This document shows positions 48,514 through 58,290 of a DNA stretch of 64,000 nucleotides, one piece after another. The stretch's first letter is position 1. Every line of letters starts with the position of its first letter. The notes beneath the pieces are model-generated. The model had not been told where the DNA came from. It ran no database searches and saw nothing but the letters and a program-made list of their open reading frames with translations. Source of the stretch: Oscillatoriophycideae cyanobacterium NC_groundwater_1537_Pr4_S-0.65um_50_18 (GTDB lineage Bacteria > Cyanobacteriota > Cyanobacteriia > Elainellales > Elainellaceae); the NCBI GenBank assembly GCA_016208305.1, contig JACQYI010000056.1, positions 1 through 64,000 of the forward strand, written 5' to 3'. Made by a program: the position numbers and the translations under genes.

Positions 48514-49176
48514 ATGGCATATACAGATGAGCCTCTAGGTAGAGTCGTTGACCGAGTGGTTGTTCCCCCAGCTGATTATCACGATCGCGTGCGTTGGGGC
48601 CCCATTTTTGCAGGATTAGTTGTGGCACTCAGCACTCAGCTTGTTTTGAGTGGCATAGGAGCAGCGATCGGCCTCACCTCGATTGCCGGTTCGGGCGCAC
48701 CCCGCTCAGATGCTGCTGATGTAGGTTCAGCCGTTGGCATTTGGGCAATCATTAGCCTCCTGATCTCCCTCTTTTTGGGGGGTTGGATTACAGCTAGGGC
48801 TTGTGGCCCCATGAGCCGCAGCACAGCTTTGCTGAATGGAGCTATCCTGTGGGCAACAACGTTGGCGATTAGTGCATGGTTGTTATCTAGTGGTGTCTCA
48901 GGCGCATTTGGCGTTGTAGCACAAAATGCGACGGGTATTGTTGAGCAGGCTCAGCAGAGCGGTGTTGCTGTTCCTGGAGTAGATACTCCTGTTCCTAGCC
49001 CTAGTGTCACAGCTCAGCAAACTCGTGATATTGCGGGCAATGGGGCGAAAATCGGCTGGTCCTTTGCATTAGGCTCACTGCTGGGTTTACTTGCTTCTTT
49101 GATCGGGGCTTCTACAGGTGCTCGGCATCCTCGGACAGTTACAACAGCTAGAGACGTGGAAAGTTACTCTAGGTAG
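48514..49176 (+). CDS. Four-helix membrane protein (PhnA-like)
   Basis: 220 residues with four hydrophobic helices: WGPIFAGLVVALSTQLVLSGIGAAIGL, VGIWAIISLLISLFLGGWITA, ALLNGAILWATTLAISAWLLSS and IGWSFALGSLLGLLASLIGASTGA. The VRWGPIFAG start and GGWITARACGP loop resemble proteins labelled PhnA-like in proteobacteria and cyanobacteria, a label without functional support. A Gln/Pro/Val-rich loop (residues 150-180) separates helices three and four. TTAGGAG lies about ten bases before ATG 48514. Function is unknown. Confidence 0.7.
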   Translation: MAYTDEPLGRVVDRVVVPPADYHDRVRWGPIFAGLVVALSTQLVLSGIGAAIGLTSIAGSGAPRSDAADVGSAVGIWAIISLLISLFLGGWITARACGPMSRSTALLNGAILWATTLAISAWLLSSGVSGAFGVVAQNATGIVEQAQQSGVAVPGVDTPVPSPSVTAQQTRDIAGNGAKIGWSFALGSLLGLLASLIGASTGARHPRTVTTARDVESYSR

Positions 49177-49209
49177 GTTAGGTAGACCGCAAAGTCATCC
49201 TAATTTTTT

Positions 49210-49260
49210 CTAAAAGCTGGATTCCAGATGCGCTTCGCACCTCTGGAATCCAGCTTTTAG
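49210..49260. repeat. Long hairpin, copy B of the two-copy family
   Basis: CTAAAAGCTGGATTCCAGA at the left pairs with TCTGGAATCCAGCTTTTAG at the right, 19-bp arms around ATGCGCTTCGCACC. It is related to the hairpin at 403-453 in stem ends and interior. Located just downstream of the PhnA-like gene. Confidence 0.7.
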
Positions 49261-49294
49261 TTTTTGTGGCGCGCAGAGCGCGCCACAAAAACTA
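49258..49294. terminator. Near-continuous 17-bp hairpin, probable bidirectional terminator
   Basis: TAGTTTTTGTGGCGCGC (49258-49274) pairs exactly with 49278-49294 around a 3-base loop. It abuts the previous hairpin, sharing TAG, and sits between convergent genes. The A/T-rich outer stem provides a T-rich tail in either direction. Confidence 0.75.
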
Positions 49295-49333
49295 ATTTGC
49301 GATCAGGCTGGCTAGAGCAGAATAAAAACTGGC

Positions 49334-49996
49334 TCAACCTTTTCGAGAGACAGCCGGACAATCCGTTAAGTACCAGCGCCAGGGAAGCTCTACACCCTGA
49401 GTTAAGCCAATGCGGGTGGTTTGCGTGAGAGACAGCTTGCCCTCTGTCATCTGCTGCTGAAACAAAGGATGACGATGCTCTAGCCAAAGCGGCTGACCGG
49501 GTTGCAGCGGGATTGCCGTCAAGGTGCGATCGATTTGAAATGCGCGACAGAGTTTTCCAGGGCCAGCCGCTGCACGTTGCAGTTTTTGTGGCTCCAGCCA
49601 GCTCGGAAGAGTCTCTATTTGAAGGGCACGAATGAGAACCGCACTGGGAATATTGGGCTGATCGGTCACAACGTTAAAGCAATGGTACATCCCATAAATC
49701 AGATAGACATAGGCCACGCCTGCCACGCCAAACATTACCTGATTGCGAGCCGTGGCGCGGCGATAGGCATGCATCGCTGGATCACCAGGCCCATAGGCTT
49801 CGGTTTCTACAATTAATCCGCGCAGGATCGTTCCATCAGCCATAAGCCGAACTAAGGTGCAGCCAATCAGCTCAGGAGCGACGATCGTAGAGTCGCGGCT
49901 TAGCCACTGAGCGTCAATCTCTAGGGGCGCTACATCTTTAGGACAAGCCGCATTAAGATCAAGATTAGGATTAGTCGGTGCTTGCAAGTCTTCCAT
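49334..49996 (-). CDS. mpg: DNA-3-methyladenine glycosylase (AAG/MPG type)
   Basis: A 220-residue base-excision repair enzyme of the eukaryotic AAG-like family. LIVETEAYGPGDPAMHAYR holds the catalytic Glu and the conserved Asp/His segment, RNQVMFGVAGVAYVYLIYGMYHCFNVVT the DNA-intercalating Tyr region, and AAAGPGKLCRAFQID the GPGKLC-like block. It excises 3-methyladenine, hypoxanthine and similar lesions. The first ~30 residues are variable. It is a single-gene unit. Confidence 0.92.
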   Translation of the reverse strand: MEDLQAPTNPNLDLNAACPKDVAPLEIDAQWLSRDSTIVAPELIGCTLVRLMADGTILRGLIVETEAYGPGDPAMHAYRRATARNQVMFGVAGVAYVYLIYGMYHCFNVVTDQPNIPSAVLIRALQIETLPSWLEPQKLQRAAAGPGKLCRAFQIDRTLTAIPLQPGQPLWLEHRHPLFQQQMTEGKLSLTQTTRIGLTQGVELPWRWYLTDCPAVSRKG

Positions 49997-50299
49997 GCCA
50001 AATTGAGCCTCTACGTTGCCTCTCCTTGAACCTATCCTCTAAAAGAAACTGCTTCAAGTGGGCTTCAATTGCTGCTTCACCCATCGTAGACGCGATCGCC
50101 ATGTTCTGCTTCTTAGACTTCACAGGCAATATTACGGATCTACAGCTCAGATCGCAATGGTGAACATTGGGGATATCAAGGGCAATGATTTTTTGCGGTA
50201 CTACAAAACCCAGACTGCAAAAAATCATTGCCAGATGTCGCCTATCAAATCCTTTCAACTCTAGCGGCTCTCAACACTTGTAGCTCTCAACACATGTGG
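49997..50299. other. Intergenic stretch with a 16-bp hairpin
   Basis: No gene. GGCAATGATTTTTTGC (50181-50196) pairs exactly with 50217-50232 across a 20-base loop. It lies between the start of mpg and the stop of the alpha-amylase gene and could end the latter's transcript about 70 bases past its stop, but it also resembles the other long intergenic palindromes of this window. Confidence 0.6.
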
Positions 50300-51916
50300 C
50301 TATTTCTCAACCCAGACGGACACCGATCCGCCATTACAGCGAAACTCGCCCCAGCCATCCGAGTTGGTTTGAACAGGTTCCTGAATGTGCTCTGTGATAT
50401 CGTAAAAGGCTGTATTGGGCTTCCCTACTTCCATCCACTTACCGCCACCCGCTCCATCACTCATGATGACAGCCATAGCGCTAGGGTGCTGCTCTGTTCC
50501 CAGTCGCGTCCAGCCAATAATATCGGGGTGATCAAAATAGTCATACTGCGGGCCATAGGCAAAGTTTTTGCGGGCAAACAGTAAGCGATCGATAATCCAT
50601 TGATGAGAATTCATCCAAATTTCATACTCGTTACCATCTCTTCCCTTATCTTTATAGTGAGCACCGTAGTAGTCACAATAAAAGATGCAGGGATAGCCCT
50701 CTGCACGCAGCAGCGTAATCGCATAGGCCAGCGGCTTAAACCACGACTCCACCATAGATTCCAACGCCTGAAGCGGCTGAGTATCGTGGTTATCGACAAA
50801 AGTGACAGCAAAGAGCGGCAGATTTTTCATCAATGTGCCTTCTAAGATCGATCGCATATCAAAGCTGCCGCCCGCCTTGCTAGCCCGATAAAAGTTGTAG
50901 TGCAGCGGTACATCAAATAGGTTCAGTCTGCCCCCTGCATTGCCGATATACCAGCTCAAAGCGCCAAAGTCTTCAGTCCAATATTCACCCACACAAAACA
51001 AGTTTCGCTGGGTATGGTTTTCCAGGTGATCCAGCCAGTCATTGAAGAAGTCACCCTGAATATGTTTGACAGCATCTAGCCGAAAGCCATCGACGCCCAC
51101 CGTCTCCATGATCCACTCGCCCCAATACTTCAGCTCACCCCGCACCTGTTCATTATTCATATCCAGATCGCAGCCCATCAGGTAATCATAGTTACCCGAT
51201 CGCAGATCCACCTTAGTTTCAAAGTTTTTGTCCTTCATCCGGTATACGGCACGGTAACCCGGATCGTAGCTGTTGTAGTCTACAGAGTCGAAGTGCCACC
51301 AGTGCCATTTCATGCTGGAATAGGTGTCTCCCCGCCCCGGAAAGTTAAATTGCGTCCAAGACTTAATTTTTCGAGGCTCACCTAACGGGCGATTGCGATC
51401 GTTGGGATCAAAGGGAATCACCTCAAATTCTTCTTCAGCATCTCCTCCCATCTTGTGGTTAAACACAACATCGGCATAGATCTGGAGACCTGCCTGCCTT
51501 GCAGCCTGCACTGCAGCAACATATTCCGCCTTAGTGCCATATTTGGTGCGAATGCTGCCCTTTTGATCAAACTCGCCCAAGTCAAACAAATCATAAATGC
51601 CATACCCGACATCCAGCCCGCCACCGTTTGCCTTGTAGGCAGGCGGCAGCCAAAGAGCGGTAATACCCGCATCTGCCAACGCTTTAACATCCTGCTTTAA
51701 TGTCTTCCAATGATTGCCGTCACTGGGGTTATACCAGTGAAACCACTGCATCAAAGTTCCGTTAAATTCAGCATCCGCTTTCTTCTCAGCCAGTTTAGCG
51801 GCATTTTCTGTCAACCATTCCCTTAAGTATGTTTTAGCATTCTCTAAAACGACGGGTTGTAGTTCTTTACCGAGTGATTTGAATCGTTGCTGTAATTGTT
51901 GAAAGGGGCTTGTCAT
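50300..51916 (-). CDS. Alpha-amylase, GH13 (cytoplasmic type)
   Basis: A 538-residue GH13 enzyme. The barrel opens with TLMQWFHWYNPSDGNHW, a start typical of subfamily 5 liquefying and cytoplasmic amylases. Catalytic blocks: DVVFNHKMG, GVDGFRLDAVKHIQ with the Asp nucleophile, FCVGEYWTEDFGAL with the Glu acid/base, and FVDNHDTQPLQ with the third Asp. No signal peptide precedes the ~50-residue helical N-terminus, so it should act on internal glycogen or maltodextrins. No strong ribosome-binding site is seen before ATG 51916. Confidence 0.92.
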   Translation of the reverse strand: MTSPFQQLQQRFKSLGKELQPVVLENAKTYLREWLTENAAKLAEKKADAEFNGTLMQWFHWYNPSDGNHWKTLKQDVKALADAGITALWLPPAYKANGGGLDVGYGIYDLFDLGEFDQKGSIRTKYGTKAEYVAAVQAARQAGLQIYADVVFNHKMGGDAEEEFEVIPFDPNDRNRPLGEPRKIKSWTQFNFPGRGDTYSSMKWHWWHFDSVDYNSYDPGYRAVYRMKDKNFETKVDLRSGNYDYLMGCDLDMNNEQVRGELKYWGEWIMETVGVDGFRLDAVKHIQGDFFNDWLDHLENHTQRNLFCVGEYWTEDFGALSWYIGNAGGRLNLFDVPLHYNFYRASKAGGSFDMRSILEGTLMKNLPLFAVTFVDNHDTQPLQALESMVESWFKPLAYAITLLRAEGYPCIFYCDYYGAHYKDKGRDGNEYEIWMNSHQWIIDRLLFARKNFAYGPQYDYFDHPDIIGWTRLGTEQHPSAMAVIMSDGAGGGKWMEVGKPNTAFYDITEHIQEPVQTNSDGWGEFRCNGGSVSVWVEK

Positions 51917-52041
51917 CTTTCTAAGGGGGGAATTATTTAAACGATCACAGAAGACTATATAGCAAGGCGGTTTCTTCCCAAGGTTCGCTGTTTAACATTC
52001 CTTATCATTCAGGTTGGTTTTGAATCGAATTGGATTCAAAA

Positions 52042-53172
<1,131 letters not shown>

Positions 53173-53247
53173 TTAGCCGCCGTTTGGCAGACTCATCATA
53201 GGATGAAAGAAACTCTTTCATTATTCCTTTCTCTGAGCGAAGTCACC

Positions 53248-54516
53248 ATGCTGCCCGCCCAACAAGCAGAAGCCCTGATCTTAGACCTGGTTCAACCTTT
53301 AGATCACCTGCGAGATGTAGAAACCCTGGATCTTCTATCGGCTCAAGGGCGAATTTTGGCAGCAGCCGTCAGCGGCGCTTTAGATTTTCCCCATTGGGAT
53401 AACTCAGCAATGGATGGCTATGCGGTTCGCTATGCCGATGTTAAAACTTGCAGCGCCGAGCAGCCCGTGACGCTCGACATTATTGAAGAAATTCCGGCTG
53501 GATATCAGCCACAGCAAACAATCCAACCTGGGCAAACGGCTCGGATTCTCACCGGGTCAATGATGCCGACCGGAGCCGATACGATCGTCATTCAAGAAGA
53601 AACGCAGCGAGAGGGCGATCGCGTCACGCTATTTGCGGCTCCCAAACCCGGTGCTTTTGTGCGTCACCGCGCCGAATTTTATCAGGCAGGCAGCCCGCTC
53701 CTGCCCCCCGGCATTCGGCTCTCTGCCGCTGAGATAGCGGTGCTGGCGACCGCGCAGACAGTACAAGTCCCCGTCTATCGGCGGCCCCGCGTGGCGATTT
53801 TGTCTACCGGAAGTGAGCTGGTATCGTCAGAACAGACGCTCCAGCCCGGACAAATCGTAGATTCAAATCAATATGCTTTGGCGGCTCTAGTTGCCAGCAC
53901 CGGAGCAGAGCCAATCTGTCTCGGCATCGTGCCCGATCAGCCAGAGGCTTTGAGCCGGACGATCGCCCAGGCAATTGCCACAGCCGATCTGGTGATCTCG
54001 TCCGGAGGGGTTTCAGTCGGAGACTATGACTATGTCGATCGCATTTTGGCAGAGTTGGGAGCAGAAATCCATGTGCGAGCGGTTGCCGTCAAGCCGGGGA
54101 AGCCGCTCACGGTTGCCACATTCCAAGCGTCAGGCCAAAACCCAGAACTGCGGCGATCGGTGCTTTATTTTGGGCTACCGGGCAATCCGGTTTCTGCTCT
54201 CGTCACCTTTTGGCGGTTTGTCCAGCCTGCCCTGCGTAAGCTCTCAGGTCTGTCTAGCTCCTGGCGACCCATGTTTGTCAAAGGGCGATCGCGCCAAGAA
54301 TTGCGATCGGACGGCAAACGGGAAAGCTATCTCTGGGGGCAAACGCACCTTATCGATGGAGAATACGAGTTTCATTTGGCAGGCGGCTCTCATAGCTCTG
54401 GCAACCTGATCAACTTGGCGCAAACCAACAGCCTTGCCATGCTGCCAATGGGTCAAACCACCCGAAAGGCAGGAGAAGAAATTCAAATTATGTTAGTTAA
54501 TTTACCGATTGTTTAA
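53248..54516 (+). CDS. moeA: Molybdopterin molybdenumtransferase MoeA
   Basis: About 422 residues from ATG 53248, which starts LPAQQAEALILDLV, the usual MoeA beginning. Longer in-frame starts (53203, 53146) would overlap the divergent cyclase gene or add unconserved sequence. Domain features: DFPHWDNSAMDGYAV, ILTGSMMPTGADTIVIQEE, then the MoCF domain with ILSTGSELV, QIVDSNQYALAALV, DLVISSGGVSVGDYDYV and KPGKPLTVATF, and the C-terminal barrel after GLPGNPVSALVTFWRF. It inserts molybdate into adenylated molybdopterin, giving cofactor for example for nitrate reductase. Confidence 0.94.
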   Translation: MLPAQQAEALILDLVQPLDHLRDVETLDLLSAQGRILAAAVSGALDFPHWDNSAMDGYAVRYADVKTCSAEQPVTLDIIEEIPAGYQPQQTIQPGQTARILTGSMMPTGADTIVIQEETQREGDRVTLFAAPKPGAFVRHRAEFYQAGSPLLPPGIRLSAAEIAVLATAQTVQVPVYRRPRVAILSTGSELVSSEQTLQPGQIVDSNQYALAALVASTGAEPICLGIVPDQPEALSRTIAQAIATADLVISSGGVSVGDYDYVDRILAELGAEIHVRAVAVKPGKPLTVATFQASGQNPELRRSVLYFGLPGNPVSALVTFWRFVQPALRKLSGLSSSWRPMFVKGRSRQELRSDGKRESYLWGQTHLIDGEYEFHLAGGSHSSGNLINLAQTNSLAMLPMGQTTRKAGEEIQIMLVNLPIV

Positions 54517-55099
54517 GGCTCGATCGTTCAGACTGCTACAGCTATGCTGCCTCTGGCGAACGTAGTATAGCTGTAGCCATAGCTGTTAGAGCATTTTTGT
54601 AAGCGCTCAGAGCATCTACAAAATGTCTCTGCCCTCACATTTGTAACGATTGATTTTGGAACCGATTTTTTATGTTGTTTTGGTGAATTTCTCTGTTAGC
54701 TCTTTCAACCTCAAGGGCGAGTGCGGTAGAAAAAATGCATTCCCGTGATTTTTGCAGCGACGTTGCTGAATAGTAGGGGTAACTCCGTGACGGTGTTGCC
54801 ACCCGTAGCGGTGTTGCACTACCCCTCTCTACGAAGTTCATCCTTTCGCTCAACCACATCTTTTTAAGCTGTGATCAATTGTTCTATAGCTGGAAGATAC
54901 TTTAAGGATAGGGCTTGTTGAGAAAGGCGATCGTTCTTTTCTTAAGCAACCTATTTGGAACAGCATCTGTCTAGAACATCATCAGTAAATCGATACGCGA
55001 TCGATATGAAATCGATATAAAAAAGCCAGTATCCTGGCAAATAGTAGAAGCCGTTACATGATAAAACGCTTTGTCTTTCTATGGATAGTGGGAACCTAG
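54517..55099. other. Intergenic stretch with a hairpin after moeA
   Basis: CTACAGCTAT (54536-54545) and ATAGCTGTAG (54567-54576) form a 10-bp stem with a 21-base loop 20 bases after the moeA stop, a candidate transcript end. A short imperfect repeat GACGGTGTTGCCACCCGTAG/CGGTGTTGCAC lies near 54788-54820. Three ATCGATA-type motifs occur near 54985-55020, shortly before the acyltransferase gene. No reading frame is convincing. Confidence 0.5.
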
Positions 55100-56770
55100 A
55101 TGCTGTTTAATTCTATAGAATTTCTAGTATTTCTAGTTATTGTTTATACTCTCTATCGAGTCTTGCCTTTTCGAGGGCAAAACCTGATGCTGTTGGTAGC
55201 CAGCTATATCTTTTATGCCTGGTGGGATAAACAATTTCTGTTCTTAATTCTGTTAATTACCTCTATCGATTTTTGCTCTGCTCTCATTATTGGTCGAGGT
55301 GAATTAACGGCAAAACAAAGGCAATTGCCGTCTTTAGTTTTAATCTTATCTTCATTTTTCTGCGTCACGGTTCAGTGGGAAGCTATTCGCTTCTCGCTCA
55401 ATCCCATGTCAATAGCAATCGAATGGGGACGCTTGTTTCCCCAGGAAAGTATCGGTTGGTTTGTGTTTTTAGGATCGATTGCGGCTGTAACACTTGCCAA
55501 CTCTTACTATCCCAAACTGATTGCTTTGCCTGAGCAAAGACGCAAGAATATCTGTCTGGGGCTGAGCATCACAGTCGATCTACTCATTCTTGCCTTCTTC
55601 AAATACTTTAATTTCTTTGCGGATAGCGCCGTCTCTTTACTGCAATCTGTAGGGTTGCCAGCTAACCCCGTAGCGCTCAATATTTTGCTGCCTGTAGGCA
55701 TTTCTTTCTACACGTTCCAGACCATGAGTTACACGATCGATGTGTACCGTAGAGAGTTAGAGCCAGCCAGCCGATTTTCTGATTTTGCCCTTTCGGTTTG
55801 CTTTTTCCCTCATTTGGTTGCGGGCCCCATCGTTCGGGCAGCAGACTTGATGCCGCAGTTTGTCTTACCCCGTACTATTACGTTCGACCAGACCATTCGC
55901 GGGCTGTATTTGATTTTATTTGGCCTGTTTAAGAAAGTGGCGATCGCTGATGGTGTGGCGGGTTCTGTCAACGCAGTATATAACTCCACAGGGGCAGTTT
56001 CTTGGATAGATGTTGTGGCCGCAACGCTGTTATTTACGTTTCAAATCTACTGCGATTTCTCTGGATATACAGACATCGCTCGGGGCGTTGCTAAGCTATT
56101 TGGCGTTGAGCTAGTGGTTAATTTCAATCTGCCCTATTTCTCGAAAACGCCGAGCGAATTTTGGCAACGATGGCACATTAGTTTATCGACTTGGCTTAGA
56201 GATTATCTTTATATCTCATTGGGGGGCAATCGCAAAGGAAGCTTGAACACCTATCGTAATTTAATGGCAACGATGGTGCTAGGAGGACTTTGGCATGGAG
56301 CTGCCTGGAACTACGTTTTGTGGGGATTTTATCAGGGAGCCTTGCTCTGTATCTATCGAGTTTTAGGAATTCGTGATTCCAAAAGATCGACTCAGTCTAA
56401 AAATCAATCTTCGTTTAATTTAAAGCGATTCCTGAGTTCGGCAGGGGCTACTCTGATTTTCTTTGGGCTAACCTGTTACGGATGGCTGTTGTTTCGTGCC
56501 AATTCTCTAGATCAAATTGTTTCCTTCACGCGAATTCTATTTACAGATGTGGGCAATTTGTCGTTGAGTATGCCCAAGCCAACCCTCTCAGGGCTGTTTG
56601 GACTTACTGTTCTCATCCTTTACGAATTGACAGAATACAGCATCAACAAGGTGCATTTTTACCGCCAGTATCCTGCCTTACTGCGCGGTGCTTTCTACGC
56701 GATTCTAACTCTGCTGATCTTGATGGGGACAAGCAATGCGCCAGCCCAATTTATTTACTTCCAATTCTAA
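55100..56770 (+). CDS. MBOAT-family O-acyltransferase (AlgI-like)
   Basis: A 556-residue integral membrane protein with about ten helices. It begins LFNSIEFLVFLVIVYTLYR, standard for AlgI/DltB-type MBOATs. LILAFFKYFNFF, LPVGISFYTFQTMSYTIDVYR, FFPHLVAGPIVRAADLMPQF, YCDFSGYTDIARGVAKLFG and NLPYFSKTPSEFWQRWHISLSTWLRDYLYISLGGN are conserved. The catalytic His is in MVLGGLWHGAAWNYVLWG. It moves acyl groups across the membrane onto extracellular polysaccharide. It overlaps the next gene by 35 bases, so the two are co-transcribed and probably translationally coupled. Confidence 0.92.
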   Translation: MLFNSIEFLVFLVIVYTLYRVLPFRGQNLMLLVASYIFYAWWDKQFLFLILLITSIDFCSALIIGRGELTAKQRQLPSLVLILSSFFCVTVQWEAIRFSLNPMSIAIEWGRLFPQESIGWFVFLGSIAAVTLANSYYPKLIALPEQRRKNICLGLSITVDLLILAFFKYFNFFADSAVSLLQSVGLPANPVALNILLPVGISFYTFQTMSYTIDVYRRELEPASRFSDFALSVCFFPHLVAGPIVRAADLMPQFVLPRTITFDQTIRGLYLILFGLFKKVAIADGVAGSVNAVYNSTGAVSWIDVVAATLLFTFQIYCDFSGYTDIARGVAKLFGVELVVNFNLPYFSKTPSEFWQRWHISLSTWLRDYLYISLGGNRKGSLNTYRNLMATMVLGGLWHGAAWNYVLWGFYQGALLCIYRVLGIRDSKRSTQSKNQSSFNLKRFLSSAGATLIFFGLTCYGWLLFRANSLDQIVSFTRILFTDVGNLSLSMPKPTLSGLFGLTVLILYELTEYSINKVHFYRQYPALLRGAFYAILTLLILMGTSNAPAQFIYFQF

Positions 56771-57947
56771 AGCCTCTCTGCTCAGTACTGTCTTTCAAAC
56801 CGCTACCCGTCAAAGAATTCGAGGTTGTGCCAAAACCGCTTTGGGATTTGTCCTGACATTGGCGGCTTTAGATGTCGCAATTAATTTACTGTTTCCCTAT
56901 CCCAGCGATCCGCTCAATACTTCACCCGGAGCGATGAACCTGTATTTTGACTACGGGCGATCGATCGAGGGTAAAGTCACTCGCCAACTTGGCCCTACCG
57001 ACGAAACGAGTGCCCCTATTGCCAGGCCGGGCTGGCTAGATGCTCGGTTGGGCGAGGGACAGCCTGTAGAGCCGATCGGTCAAAACTTGTTGGTAGCCGT
57101 TTACGGCATGTCGTTTGCAGCAAATACGGGTAAAGCAATGGCACAGCTTGATCCCAATCTGACAATCCGCATTGTTGCTGGCCCTTCTGCACCCCCCAGC
57201 TACTCTTTTGCCGCCTACGAAGCCGATCGTGGCAAACACAAAGCCGATGTCGTGCTGTTGGGTATCTTGGCCTCTAGCCTCAAAGGGATGGGAGCCATGA
57301 CCGGAATGACTTGGGGAGCGGAGGTACCTGCACCCTATACTTTCCCAAAATACAGCTTGGAGCAAGGTCGTCTAAAGGCCGTACAGCCGCAGGTCACATC
57401 TCTAGCTCAGTTCCGAACCACGATGCGCGATCGCCCCCAGCGAGATGCTTTTGTGGCACAGCTCCAGCAACATGACCAGTTTTTCAATTCCTTTGTGTTT
57501 GAACAAAACTGGCTAGATCAGTCGGCTCTGGTGCGGATGATCCGACGCGCCTTGGCCAAATCGCATCAAGACAACATTACCAGCCAAATCCATACGCCAG
57601 ATGGATTTAACCCTGAATGGGAGCAGGTGCCTGTCTTGAAGAAAATAGTGCAGGAGTTCGCCACAACGGCTCAAAAAGATGGAAAACTGCCGATCATTTT
57701 GCTCTTTAACGATCGGGGCTATGATGATCACCTTTATCGACTGCTGCAACCGACTCTAGAGCAAAATCAGATTCCATTCGTCAGCACTCACGAGATTGCG
57801 CCCGCAACAGACGGAACTAATTTTGTTGGCGATGGCCACTTTACCGAGGCGATAGACCGACAGATTGCCCAAAAAGTCTTGGCGTTAATCAACGAGAAGC
57901 GCGATCGTACTTCTACCCCACCTCCAGGTCTGACGCAGGCTCCGTAG
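56736..57947 (+). CDS. SGNH-hydrolase-like partner of the MBOAT acyltransferase
   Basis: 403 residues. One N-terminal helix (ALGFVLTLAALDVAINLLF) anchors the protein with its bulk outside. NLLVAVYGMSFAANTGKAMAQ aligns with the nucleophile block of GDSL/SGNH enzymes, with YGMS in place of GDS. ADVVLLGILASS is a second block, and DGTNFVGDGHFTEAIDRQIAQ supplies the C-terminal D-x-x-H pair (GDGHFT). It plays the role that AlgJ/AlgX play in alginate O-acetylation: it accepts the acyl group from the MBOAT protein and places it on a sugar. The polymer is unknown. The start ATG 56736 lies inside the upstream gene. Confidence 0.75.
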   Translation: MRQPNLFTSNSKASLLSTVFQTATRQRIRGCAKTALGFVLTLAALDVAINLLFPYPSDPLNTSPGAMNLYFDYGRSIEGKVTRQLGPTDETSAPIARPGWLDARLGEGQPVEPIGQNLLVAVYGMSFAANTGKAMAQLDPNLTIRIVAGPSAPPSYSFAAYEADRGKHKADVVLLGILASSLKGMGAMTGMTWGAEVPAPYTFPKYSLEQGRLKAVQPQVTSLAQFRTTMRDRPQRDAFVAQLQQHDQFFNSFVFEQNWLDQSALVRMIRRALAKSHQDNITSQIHTPDGFNPEWEQVPVLKKIVQEFATTAQKDGKLPIILLFNDRGYDDHLYRLLQPTLEQNQIPFVSTHEIAPATDGTNFVGDGHFTEAIDRQIAQKVLALINEKRDRTSTPPPGLTQAP

Positions 57948-58218
57948 AATGCAATCTCACAAGCGAGGTTTCCAAGGTGTTGCCTTCAAGACGCAGGTAT
58001 AGCCAGATTAATCCTCACCCAAAACTCGCTTCGAGAAGAACATAAGGAGAGGCTGCATTTTTGAGGAGGCAAAACCAGCGTACCTAAAATGGCTGCGTCC
58101 AAACTGTTTTGGCTGTGGCCATTCCTGAAATTTTTCTGAATGAACAGGCTAATTTTTGAGGATTTCCATTACACGACTGCCTATTAAGGCTGCTATAATC
58201 GATGATCGTTGGCTGTTT

Positions 58219-58290
58219 GCCGATGTGGCTCAGTGGTAGAGCACTCGATTCGTAATCGAGCGGTCGGGAGTTCAAATCTCCCCATCGGCT
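58219..58290 (+). tRNA. trnT: tRNA-Thr (CGT)
   Basis: A 72-nt tRNA with acceptor GCCGATG paired with CATCGGC, discriminator T, T arm GGAGTTCAAATCTCC, and anticodon stem-loop CTCGA-TTCGTAA-TCGAG giving anticodon CGT. It stands at the left border of the accessory-looking region. CCCCCT (58300-58305) and AGGGGG (58324-58329) just downstream can form a hairpin and may end its transcript. Confidence 0.93.

Noticed and set aside
54635-54859. 74-codon minus-strand frame between moeA and the MBOAT gene
   Set aside because: No ribosome-binding site, no conserved features, and it spans a short imperfect repeat.
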